DNA of 64,000 nucleotides from Aureitalea sp. L0-47 (GTDB taxonomy: Bacteria; Bacteroidota; Bacteroidia; Flavobacteriales; Flavobacteriaceae). Of this stretch, positions 35,768-44,136 are shown in pieces. Both the position numbers and the translations under genes were made by a program. The stretch lies in NCBI RefSeq assembly GCF_026126405.1, contig NZ_JAFMTQ010000001.1:568610-632609 (forward strand), in the 5' to 3' direction. Position 1 is the first letter of the stretch. Every line of letters starts with the position of its first letter. The notes beneath the pieces were generated by a model, which saw only the letters and a list, made by a program, of their open reading frames with translations, searched no databases and was not told where the DNA came from.

Positions 35768-36133
35768 ATGAAACGATTATTATTTGTGACACTAATATTT
35801 TTCGCTGCGACCGCTACCTACGGTCAGAATAAGAATGCCAGAGCTGTCATTGAAGTGGACGGCGTGTGCGGTATGTGTAAAGAGCGAATCGAGAAAGCCG
35901 CCATCCGAACAAAGGGTGTGAAATCAGCCGTTTGGGATATCCAAACCCACGATCTCAGCCTTATTTACGATGAGCGGAAGACCAATCTTAAAAATATTCA
36001 GCAGAACATTGCAGATGTGGGTCATGACACCAAAGCTATCAAGGCTACGGATGAGGCCTACAATTCTGTACATCAATGCTGCAGATATCGAGACCTGGCC
36101 GTTCAGGAAGAACACAAGAACGGTGGTAATTAG
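35768..36133 (+). CDS. Secreted heavy-metal-associated (HMA) domain protein
   Basis: A 121-residue periplasmic protein: signal peptide (1-20, ending TYG-Q) and one HMA domain with CGMC at 34-37. The tail carries a second possible site, VGHDT and HQCCRY (102-107). The start is the ATG one base after the receptor stop; a longer open frame beginning inside the receptor gene is rejected because the signal peptide starts exactly here. It would shuttle a soft metal ion such as copper to or from the receptor or membrane partner (inference). Confidence 0.85.
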   Translation: MKRLLFVTLIFFAATATYGQNKNARAVIEVDGVCGMCKERIEKAAIRTKGVKSAVWDIQTHDLSLIYDERKTNLKNIQQNIADVGHDTKAIKATDEAYNSVHQCCRYRDLAVQEEHKNGGN

Positions 36134-36150
36134 CAATGTCAATATGAACC

Positions 36151-36182
36151 AAAAAAACCCTTACGAGAATAAGGGTTTTTTT
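36151..36182 (+). terminator. Strong terminator ending the metal locus
   Basis: A perfect 13-bp stem (36151-36163 with 36170-36182) flanking the 6-nt loop CGAGAA, with A7 and T7 arms, lies 17 nt after the HMA gene stop. It can work in both directions. Confidence 0.9.
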
Positions 36183-36258
36183 AGTTAAATTATAGCCAAG
36201 AAATGTATCACGGGTGTGTTTTCAGACTACATTTACTCTATAATTTAATTATTTATCT

Positions 36259-36357
36259 ATGGCAATAAATAAGTCTGCCGGAAAACCTAAAGCAAAACCT
36301 TCTGCAAAGAAGATTGTAGCGAAAAAGGTGTCACCAGTTGCTTCTAAGAAGAAGTAA
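36259..36357 (+). CDS. Lysine-rich 32-residue micro-protein
   Basis: A short ORF (ATG at 36259, TAA at 36355-36357) lying alone between two terminator hairpins. The product has 11 Lys, 6 Ala, 4 Ser and 3 Pro, and no acidic residue; it starts MAINKSAGKPKAKPS and ends ASKKK. The composition resembles the tails of histone-H1-like DNA-binding proteins. A TACATTTA element at 36228-36235 could serve as its -7, and the AT-rich leader without Shine-Dalgarno is normal for this phylum. A hairpin follows 7 nt after the stop. Expression is unproven; composition bias and isolated context are the support. Confidence 0.55.
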   Translation: MAINKSAGKPKAKPSAKKIVAKKVSPVASKKK

Positions 36358-36364
36358 TTGTTGA

Positions 36365-36383
36365 GGGGATTTTCGTAATCCCC
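36365..36383 (+). terminator. Hairpin after the micro-protein ORF
   Basis: GGGGATT (36365-36371) pairs with AATCCCC (36377-36383) around a TTCGT loop, 7 nt after the small ORF stop, followed by CTAATTTT. A second stem (CCACCC 36401-36406 with GGGTGG 36412-36417) and a short T-run follow. Together they look like a termination region. Confidence 0.5.
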
Positions 36384-36430
36384 CTAATTTTGAGGAGAAG
36401 CCACCCCTAAAGGGTGGTTTTATATTATAA

Positions 36431-36460
36431 AAAAAGCCTTCGCATATGCGAAGGCTTTTT
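36431..36460. terminator. Perfect 30-nt palindrome, bidirectional terminator of groEL
   Basis: AAAAAGCCTTCGCAT is followed at once by its reverse complement, giving a perfect 30-base palindrome 20 nt beyond the groEL stop. As RNA it folds into a long stem with T-tracts on both strands, serving groEL on the minus strand and the small ORF on the plus strand. Confidence 0.85.
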
Positions 36461-36479
36461 CCTTGATATATTATTTGGC

Positions 36480-38129
<1,650 letters not shown>

Positions 38130-38155
38130 TTACTCTTTGATTATTTCAGAATTCA

Positions 38156-38431
38156 TTAAATGATCGCCAGGATATCGTCCTCGCGCATGATGAGATAGTC
38201 TTTCCCGTCAAATTTCAATTCACTCCCTGAATATTTTCCATAGAGCACCACGTCTCCAACTTTAACAGTCATGTCGTGATCTTTCTTGCCTTTTCCAACA
38301 GCCACAACTTTTCCTTGCTGTGGTTTTTCTTTAGCAGAATCGGGAATATAGATACCGGAAGCTGTCTTGGTTTCGGCCTCCTGTGGCTCTACCAAAACCC
38401 TGTCTGATAGTGGTTGAATTTTTAAAGCCAT
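38156..38431 (-). CDS. groS: Co-chaperonin GroES
   Basis: A 91-residue co-chaperonin, the lid of the GroEL cage. The family opening [10 protein letters not shown], the mobile loop ([20 protein letters not shown]) and [11 protein letters not shown] are present. First gene of the groES-groEL operon. The 158-nt space upstream contains no CIRCE operator. It has a secG terminator in its distal part and a partial sigma-54-like sequence. Confidence 0.97.
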   Translation of the reverse strand: MALKIQPLSDRVLVEPQEAETKTASGIYIPDSAKEKPQQGKVVAVGKGKKDHDMTVKVGDVVLYGKYSGSELKFDGKDYLIMREDDILAII

Positions 38432-38530
38432 TTTGTAAGTGTTTTATATGGTTAATTACTATTCGATTTTGTAGTCTCTCTCCGTTATCCAGAAACTGTG
38501 CCAACGGGTAAAAACTGACATATTTGAAAT

Positions 38531-38563
38531 AAAAAATGCCAGCTTCTGACAAGCTGACATTTT
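38531..38563 (-). terminator. Terminator after secG
   Basis: A stem of about 13 bp (38533-38545 with 38551-38563) and a 5-nt loop lie 27 nt beyond the secG stop. In minus-strand RNA the single imperfect position is a G-U wobble, and a run of T follows, so it acts in the secG direction. It isolates groES from secG transcription. Confidence 0.8.
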
Positions 38564-38589
38564 AATATTGTTATATCAATGTGATTCGA

Positions 38590-38946
38590 TTACTCAATAG
38601 GTGTCTCTCCTTCTGTACCACCGTCTGTTGAACCGTCAACGGCTCCAGGATCTGGTAAGGTTGTTTCAATTCCCTCGGTATCGATAACATCAGCTTCAGT
38701 GCCACCTGATCCTCCAAGAATTGATATACTGGAAAGTAAAATTAGGGCGATCATTATGATGGCCAGTGTCCATGTACTCTTGTCCAAAAAGTCCGTGGTT
38801 TTCTTAACCCCTCCAAGTTGCTGTGTTCCGCCACCACCGAAAGAAGATGATAATCCTCCTCCTTTTGGGTTCTGAACCATTATTACCACTACCAGTAAGA
38901 AGGCCACGAAAATAATGAGTATTAAAAATATTGTAAACGTGCTCAT
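38590..38946 (-). CDS. secG: Preprotein translocase subunit SecG
   Basis: A 118-residue protein with two membrane helices (about 3-23 and 58-78). The SecG signature VQNPKGGGLSSSFGGGG lies in the loop between them. The C-terminal 35 residues are an acidic, Gly/Thr-rich tail (TEADVIDTEGIE) typical of Bacteroidota SecG. It assists SecYEG in exporting proteins. Four bases overlap the preceding TPR-like gene. Confidence 0.94.
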   Translation of the reverse strand: MSTFTIFLILIIFVAFLLVVVIMVQNPKGGGLSSSFGGGGTQQLGGVKKTTDFLDKSTWTLAIIMIALILLSSISILGGSGGTEADVIDTEGIETTLPDPGAVDGSTDGGTEGETPIE

Positions 38947-39902
38947 GAGTCCTCTGTATTAATCAATTTTTTTATCGCGCGAATTTGGTCTGCAAAGAAA
39001 CCACTTTTTTCGGGATATTTCAAAATTAAAATGTTATAAGCCTGAATGGCTTTTTTATAGTTTTTTTGCTGAACATATACGCGTGCAAGTGTCTCTGTCA
39101 TAAGGCTTTCCGAAGCCCTGGTATATGGTTTTGCAAGATTCTTATTCTTGCCCTTGGTCACCGTTGGGTCGATCTTCGGACTGCCCTGGATGAACTTGTC
39201 GATCAGTTCGAACTTCCGCGCTTTGCTGTCCTCCTTTGTATTTTTCGTGTCGTACTTCCTTTCTATCGGAGCCGCCTTGGTAAGCTTTAGCCACTCACTG
39301 AATGAGTGTGAGTCCTCTTTGTTGAATTCGAGAGGCTTGTCTACTTCCAGTACATCCTCTTCCACTTCAGTGATGATCTCTTCTGCTTCAGGAATGATCT
39401 CTTCCGTTTCTGCTTCTGATGTTTCGGGTTTGGCTTCGATTTCTTCAGCTTCAGGCGCAGTTGGGTCTTCCACCAGGTTCTCTACGGAAGCGAGTTTTCT
39501 TTCGAACAAGTCCGGATTTAGTATGGCTTCGGCTTTCTTGAGTTCCGACTTCAACTGTCGGTCGATCTCAAGGCTCACCTGTTCCGAAATGTTTTCAGAA
39601 TGAACCACGATCTCCTTCACACTGGGGTCGTGCTCCTTGATGCGGTTCGAAATTTCATTCTGAACAAACTCTTCAGAAGTAATATATTCGAACAAAATAT
39701 TCCTGTCGGAAGTATATGCGGCTGTCTTCCGAAGGGCGTCGTTATATCGATAACTCTCGCTGTTTTTCAACACTTTTAACTGCAGCGCTCGCGCACTCTG
39801 AAAATACGGATATGCCTGTATCACCCCTTCCAGCTCACGAAGATGATGATCCCCAATTTGCTGTGGATTGTCCAGCAGGTATGTATAAGTTTCCGTATTC
39901 AA
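38943..39902 (-). CDS. TPR-like hypothetical protein between lptE and secG
   Basis: A 319-residue soluble protein starting at a TTG 4 nt after the lptE stop (MNTETYTYLLDNP). The N-terminal 100 residues are helical, the middle (about 125-195) is a highly acidic low-complexity segment rich in EAEE and PEAEE, and the C-terminus (about 245-319) contains a TPR-like repeat (LARVYVQQKNYKKAIQAYNILILKYPEK). A longer open frame starting at 39938 would overlap lptE and is less likely. The protein is conserved in this lptE-secG setting in relatives as far as I recall, but has no known role. Confidence 0.75.
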   Translation of the reverse strand: MNTETYTYLLDNPQQIGDHHLRELEGVIQAYPYFQSARALQLKVLKNSESYRYNDALRKTAAYTSDRNILFEYITSEEFVQNEISNRIKEHDPSVKEIVVHSENISEQVSLEIDRQLKSELKKAEAILNPDLFERKLASVENLVEDPTAPEAEEIEAKPETSEAETEEIIPEAEEIITEVEEDVLEVDKPLEFNKEDSHSFSEWLKLTKAAPIERKYDTKNTKEDSKARKFELIDKFIQGSPKIDPTVTKGKNKNLAKPYTRASESLMTETLARVYVQQKNYKKAIQAYNILILKYPEKSGFFADQIRAIKKLINTEDS

Positions 39903-39906
39903 AATA

Positions 39907-40413
39907 TTACCAGTTAGCCAGGGAGGCATTAAACACATCCTGGGTGATCCTTTCGAAAATAACGGCCAGCGCGTCGTCCAGCCTGGAGCCGGTTAACTGT
40001 GTGCTCCCCGTATAATCGAAATAGAATGAAAAGCGCTGTTCAAAATCTTTTTCGGGTTCTTTTACATTGATGAACCGTACGTTCACGGCAACCGTAAGCC
40101 GGTTCTCTGCAGCTGTACTCTGAGAAGTAGCTGTTATCGGGGCTACATAGAACTGAACGATCTCACCTTCGTATACCAGGTCGCCATTATTGTTTACAAG
40201 GTCCAGGCTAGTCTGGTTCAGAATGAGATCCTGCAGTAAAATTGTAAAATCCCTCGCCACACCGGGTTCTACCAGGGGGGCGTTGTTCTGAAAGTTATTC
40301 ACCTGGAAGGATTTGGCGCTGCCGATATCAGCCCCGGTAAATGAATATTGCACACTGCAACCCTGCATTATCAGGGCTGAAATAAGGAGTACAAGTATGC
40401 GGGTGGCATTCAT
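39907..40413 (-). CDS. lptE: LPS assembly lipoprotein LptE
   Basis: A 168-residue outer-membrane lipoprotein (lipobox MQGC, Cys19) beginning CSVQYSFTGADI, a pattern typical of Bacteroidota LptE. It forms the plug of LptD and delivers LPS to the outer leaflet. The predicted alpha/beta sandwich ends SLANW. It sits in a minus-strand run with an AAA+ regulator upstream and secG downstream. Confidence 0.88.
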   Translation of the reverse strand: MNATRILVLLISALIMQGCSVQYSFTGADIGSAKSFQVNNFQNNAPLVEPGVARDFTILLQDLILNQTSLDLVNNNGDLVYEGEIVQFYVAPITATSQSTAAENRLTVAVNVRFINVKEPEKDFEQRFSFYFDYTGSTQLTGSRLDDALAVIFERITQDVFNASLANW

Positions 40414-40443
40414 TCTTTTAGGTCCTATTAATTAACCGTGAAC

Positions 40444-41715
40444 TTACAAATTATATTGTTTGATCTTACGGTAAAGTGTTCGTTCTGAAATTCCCAATTC
40501 GTCGGCGGCATCTTTTCGTTTCCCGCCGTATTTCTCCAGTGATTTCTTGATCAATTCCAGTTCTTTATCCTGCAACGACAGGTTTTCTTCTTCCTCGATC
40601 TCCTCTGCAAAATCGTAGTTTGCCTTGCTGCCTTCAGAAACTTTTTCCGGAATACTAAGCACTTCCACATCCTGACTCTCAGGTTCATCCTCAACAAAAG
40701 TAGACAGGGTTTCCTCTGCCTGTTTGTCTTCAGAATAGATCTTATCGATAAGCGTTGAATGTTCTTCCTTCACCTGGGAGGTATTGCTGGCATTCATTAG
40801 CTCCATGGTGAGTTTCTTGAGGTCGTTTACGTCCTGTTTCATATCGAAAAGGATCTTGTAAAGGATCTCCCGCTCACTGCTGAAATCACTTTCCTTCTTC
40901 TTGCTTTCGATCACTGCCGGCAGGTTGCTGCCCATGTCCGGCAGATAGCCTTTAAGCGTGTTGTAGGAGATATTTCTTTCCTGTTCCAATACGGAGATCT
41001 GCTCGGCCACGTTGCGTAACTGACGGATGTTCCCACTCCAGCGATATTGTAATAACAGGCTTACAGCATCGTCCTGTAAACGTACTGTTGGCATTTTGTA
41101 TTTCTGGGCGAAATCGGAAGCAAACTTCCTGAACAAAAGGTGAATGTCCTCGTGTCGTTCCCGAAGAGGTGGCAGGTGAATATCTACCGTGCTCAATCGG
41201 TAATACAGATCTTCCCTGAACTTTCCTTTTTCTATGGCCTCAACCATCTTAATGTTGGTTGCTGCCACAATACGAACATCGGTTTTTTGTGATTTTGAAG
41301 ACCCCACTTTCAGGAATTCCCCGTTTTCCAGAATTCTGAGTAGTCTTACCTGGGTAGGGAGGGGGAGTTCACCCACTTCATCCAGAAAGATGGTACCGCC
41401 GTCGGCTACTTCAAAATAACCCGATCGGGTAGAGGTTGCACCGGTAAATGCTCCTTTTTCGTGCCCGAAGAGTTCACTGTCTATGGTTCCTTCCGGTATC
41501 GCACCACAATTCACGGCTATATATTTCCCGTGTTTACGGTGAGACAGGGCGTGTATGATCTTTGGAATACTTTCCTTACCCACACCGCTTTCCCCGGTAA
41601 CTAGCACCGAAATATCGGTAGGGGCTACCTGGATCGCCTTTTCTATGGCACGATTGAGCTTAGGGTCGTTCCCTATAATTCCAAATCGCTGTTTTATTGC
41701 TTGTATGCTTTCCAT
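40444..41715 (-). CDS. Sigma-54 activator-type AAA+ transcriptional regulator, no receiver domain
   Basis: A 423-residue protein whose AAA+ domain starts almost at the N-terminus: Walker A GESGVGKE (41-48), the sigma-54 contact loop GAFTGA (88-93) and Walker B GTIFLDEVGEL. A long acidic linker (about 280-375) leads to a Fis-type helix-turn-helix (GGKRKDAADELGISERTLYRKIKQY). There is no phospho-receiver or sensory domain, so control must come from protein level or partner proteins. It follows miaB by 3 nt and precedes lptE by 30 nt. Confidence 0.92.
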   Translation of the reverse strand: MESIQAIKQRFGIIGNDPKLNRAIEKAIQVAPTDISVLVTGESGVGKESIPKIIHALSHRKHGKYIAVNCGAIPEGTIDSELFGHEKGAFTGATSTRSGYFEVADGGTIFLDEVGELPLPTQVRLLRILENGEFLKVGSSKSQKTDVRIVAATNIKMVEAIEKGKFREDLYYRLSTVDIHLPPLRERHEDIHLLFRKFASDFAQKYKMPTVRLQDDAVSLLLQYRWSGNIRQLRNVAEQISVLEQERNISYNTLKGYLPDMGSNLPAVIESKKKESDFSSEREILYKILFDMKQDVNDLKKLTMELMNASNTSQVKEEHSTLIDKIYSEDKQAEETLSTFVEDEPESQDVEVLSIPEKVSEGSKANYDFAEEIEEEENLSLQDKELELIKKSLEKYGGKRKDAADELGISERTLYRKIKQYNL

Positions 41716-41718
41716 AAT

Positions 41719-43161
41719 TTATTCTGAATAACCTACTGCTTCTCCAATTAGTGTAGCACTGGTACAATCCTCAACTTTCACCATCACAAGGTCACCTACT
41801 TTGTATTCGCCCTTCGGAAATACGGCCACTGTATTATATTGGGTCCGTCCGCTCCAGTGCTGGTCACTTTTTTTCGATTCCTTCTCGATCAACACTTCCA
41901 GGGTTCTCCCAAGGAATTGTTTCGTTCTGTAAGCGCTGTGTTTCCGCTGCAGATTGATGATATCGGTAAGTCTTCTCTTCTTGACCTCCATAGGCACATC
42001 ATCTTCCAGCTTTCGTTCGGCGAGCGTTCCGGGCCTTTCAGAATACACAAACATAAATCCGAAATCGTACTTCACGTATTCCATCAAGGACAGAGTATCC
42101 TGGTGGTCTTCCTCCGTTTCGGTTGGGAAACCGGCGATCAGGTCTTGAGAGATAGCACAGTCTGGGATGATCTCCCAGATCTTATCGATCAGCTGCATAT
42201 ATTCTTCGCGTGTGTGCTGTCGGTTCATTTCTTTCAGGATGCGCGTACTTCCGCTCTGTACCGGCAGGTGGATATAGTTACAGATATTTTTATGCTTCGC
42301 CATGCTGTGAAGCACGTCTTCCGTCATATCTTGTGGGTTACTGGTTGAGAAGCGAATTCGCATCCCGGGTTGAGCCGTTGCCACCATGTCGAGTAGTTGC
42401 GCAAAGTTGGTAGCTGTGGCCTTTTGTATTTCCGAAGCATTCTTAAAATCCTTCTTCAATCCACCACCATACCATAAATAGCTATCTACATTCTGTCCGA
42501 GTAGGGTTATTTCCTTGTATCCTTTTTCGGCAAGGTCATTTACTTCTTCCAAAATACTTTGAGGATCACGGCTTCTTTCTCTACCGCGGGTAAACGGTAC
42601 TACACAGAAGGTACACATATTGTCACATCCGCGGGTAATACTCACAAATGCCGTAACACCGTTTCCACCCAGGCGTACCGGGGCAATATCGCCATAGGTC
42701 TCATCTTTTGAGAGGATAACGTTCACCGCATCTCTTCCTTCTTCCACTTCCTGGAGTAAGTTCGGAAGGTCTTTGTAGGCGTCCGGACCTACAACCATAT
42801 CGACGATCTTCTCTTCTTCGAGGAATTTACTTTTCAGGCGTTCGGCCATACAGCCAAGAACACCCACCTTCATCCCGGGGTTGATCTTTTTTACGGCGTT
42901 GTACTTCTCAAGGCGTTTTCGAACCGTCTGTTCTGCCTTCTCACGGATGGAGCAAGTGTTTACAAGCACAAGGTCGGCCTCTTCCAGTATATTAGTGGTG
43001 TTGTACCCCTGCTTTGCAAGGATGGACGCCACGATCTCGCTGTCGCTGAAATTCATCTGACAGCCATAGCTCTCGATGAATAATTTGCGATCATTGCCTT
43101 CCTTAGCGTCCAGAATGAGGGCTTCACCCTGCTTATTTTCGTCGATTATCTTTTCTTCCAT
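41719..43161 (-). CDS. miaB: tRNA-2-methylthio-N6-dimethylallyladenosine synthase
   Basis: A 480-residue radical SAM methylthiotransferase that adds a methylthio group to i6A37 in tRNA. The UPF0004 domain supplies three cluster-binding Cys (Cys34, Cys70, Cys104), the radical SAM triad is Cys179, Cys183 and Cys186 ([10 protein letters not shown]), and a TRAM domain ends the protein. All ligands are intact. It heads the run miaB-AAA+ regulator-lptE-TPR-secG, with a well-formed promoter upstream. Confidence 0.96.
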   Translation of the reverse strand: MEEKIIDENKQGEALILDAKEGNDRKLFIESYGCQMNFSDSEIVASILAKQGYNTTNILEEADLVLVNTCSIREKAEQTVRKRLEKYNAVKKINPGMKVGVLGCMAERLKSKFLEEEKIVDMVVGPDAYKDLPNLLQEVEEGRDAVNVILSKDETYGDIAPVRLGGNGVTAFVSITRGCDNMCTFCVVPFTRGRERSRDPQSILEEVNDLAEKGYKEITLLGQNVDSYLWYGGGLKKDFKNASEIQKATATNFAQLLDMVATAQPGMRIRFSTSNPQDMTEDVLHSMAKHKNICNYIHLPVQSGSTRILKEMNRQHTREEYMQLIDKIWEIIPDCAISQDLIAGFPTETEEDHQDTLSLMEYVKYDFGFMFVYSERPGTLAERKLEDDVPMEVKKRRLTDIINLQRKHSAYRTKQFLGRTLEVLIEKESKKSDQHWSGRTQYNTVAVFPKGEYKVGDLVMVKVEDCTSATLIGEAVGYSE

Positions 43162-43203
43162 ATCCGTTTGGATCCCTTGCTATTTAATAGATCAATGAAC
43201 GTG

Positions 43204-43236
43204 CAAAGATACGATTTAATTCAAACTTATGTCAAA
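43204..43236 (-). promoter_or_regulatory. Promoter of the miaB operon
   Basis: On the minus strand: TTTG at 43233-43236, a 21-nt spacer, and TATCTTTG (43204-43211), an exact TAnnTTTG. It lies 43 nt upstream of the miaB ATG in a divergent intergenic space. Confidence 0.6.
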
Positions 43237-43289
43237 ATGGCAGGTTACTTTTTTGTACTTTTATCGACATATAGCAAACAACCTTACCT

Positions 43290-44063
43290 ATGGAACATCC
43301 TATATTTCAGAAAATTGAAGACTCGAAAAAGGTGGATTTCGGGGATATGCTCACGTTTAGTTATAATCTGTTTTTAAAGATATGGAAGCAAGGAGCGATG
43401 CACACCCTGGTTATCATGATCTTCGTGATCCCTTTTATCATATTGGTCTATACGCCAATTTTATTCATGGTATATACTACAGACCGCTATTACGACCCAT
43501 ATTATTACGATTACGGCCCGGAGTACCCCTTCGGATTTGATAGTCCGATATTCTTTATCGGTTGGTTACTGCTTGTCTTTGTGCTCATTTTCGTGATGCA
43601 GTCGGTCGCTCTTGGGGTCAATGCACACTTTTATAAAGTATGTCGAATTGTGGATATGGAAACCGGCGAAGAGGAGGGAGGCTACTTCGATTTCTTTAAG
43701 AATGGCGGTTTTATGAAAATATTCGTGCTGTCGCTTGCTACCTTCGGAATTGCCGTGGCCGCAGCATTATTATGTTATCTACCTATTTTCTATGTCATGG
43801 TACCCTTGCAGTTGATAGTTCCAATTTTCGCCTTCAATCCGAAACTATCCGTTAATGAAATTATCAAGGCGGCCTTTAAGTTGGGGCATAAGCATTGGAT
43901 CTATGTTTTTGGTTTGGCATTAATAGCCGGTAATGTTGCTCAGTTAGGTATCCTGGCCTGTTTCGTGGGGATAATATTTACGGCTTGCATTACCTACTTA
44001 CCTATATATTATTTCTACAAGCATACCATTGGTTTCGATACTCCCAAGGCGATAGAAGCATAG
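43290..44063 (+). CDS. Polytopic membrane protein, function unknown
   Basis: A 257-residue protein with about five to six membrane helices, a tyrosine-rich extracytoplasmic loop (TDRYYDPYYYDYGPEYP, about 68-84) and a short acidic cytoplasmic segment (DMETGEEEGGYFDFFKNGG). Homologues are often mislabelled beta-carotene monooxygenase; nothing in the sequence supports an oxygenase. Divergent from miaB. The upstream TACTTTTA at 43256-43263 could be its -7 element. Confidence 0.72.
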   Translation: MEHPIFQKIEDSKKVDFGDMLTFSYNLFLKIWKQGAMHTLVIMIFVIPFIILVYTPILFMVYTTDRYYDPYYYDYGPEYPFGFDSPIFFIGWLLLVFVLIFVMQSVALGVNAHFYKVCRIVDMETGEEEGGYFDFFKNGGFMKIFVLSLATFGIAVAAALLCYLPIFYVMVPLQLIVPIFAFNPKLSVNEIIKAAFKLGHKHWIYVFGLALIAGNVAQLGILACFVGIIFTACITYLPIYYFYKHTIGFDTPKAIEA

Positions 44064-44091
44064 GTCTGTTTTTGAATTTAGCACTGGACTC

Positions 44092-44127
44092 TTTATCTTC
44101 GGCCATCGATAGATTGTCGAAGATAAA
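44092..44127. promoter_or_regulatory. Inverted repeat in the leader of the T9SS substrate gene
   Basis: TTTATCTTCG (44092-44101) and CGAAGATAAA (44118-44127) form a perfect 10-bp stem with a 16-nt loop, ending 9 nt before the ATG at 44137. No T-tract follows. It could end the upstream transcript or control the downstream one. Confidence 0.4.
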
Positions 44128-44136
44128 TACTATGCT

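Noticed and set aside
38432-38530. CIRCE operator upstream of groES
   Set aside because: No TTAGCACTC-N9-GAGTGCTAA or near match is present on either strand.
43168-43377. 69-codon frame ahead of the membrane protein gene
   Set aside because: It overlaps the better-supported gene at 43290 in another frame and its product looks random.
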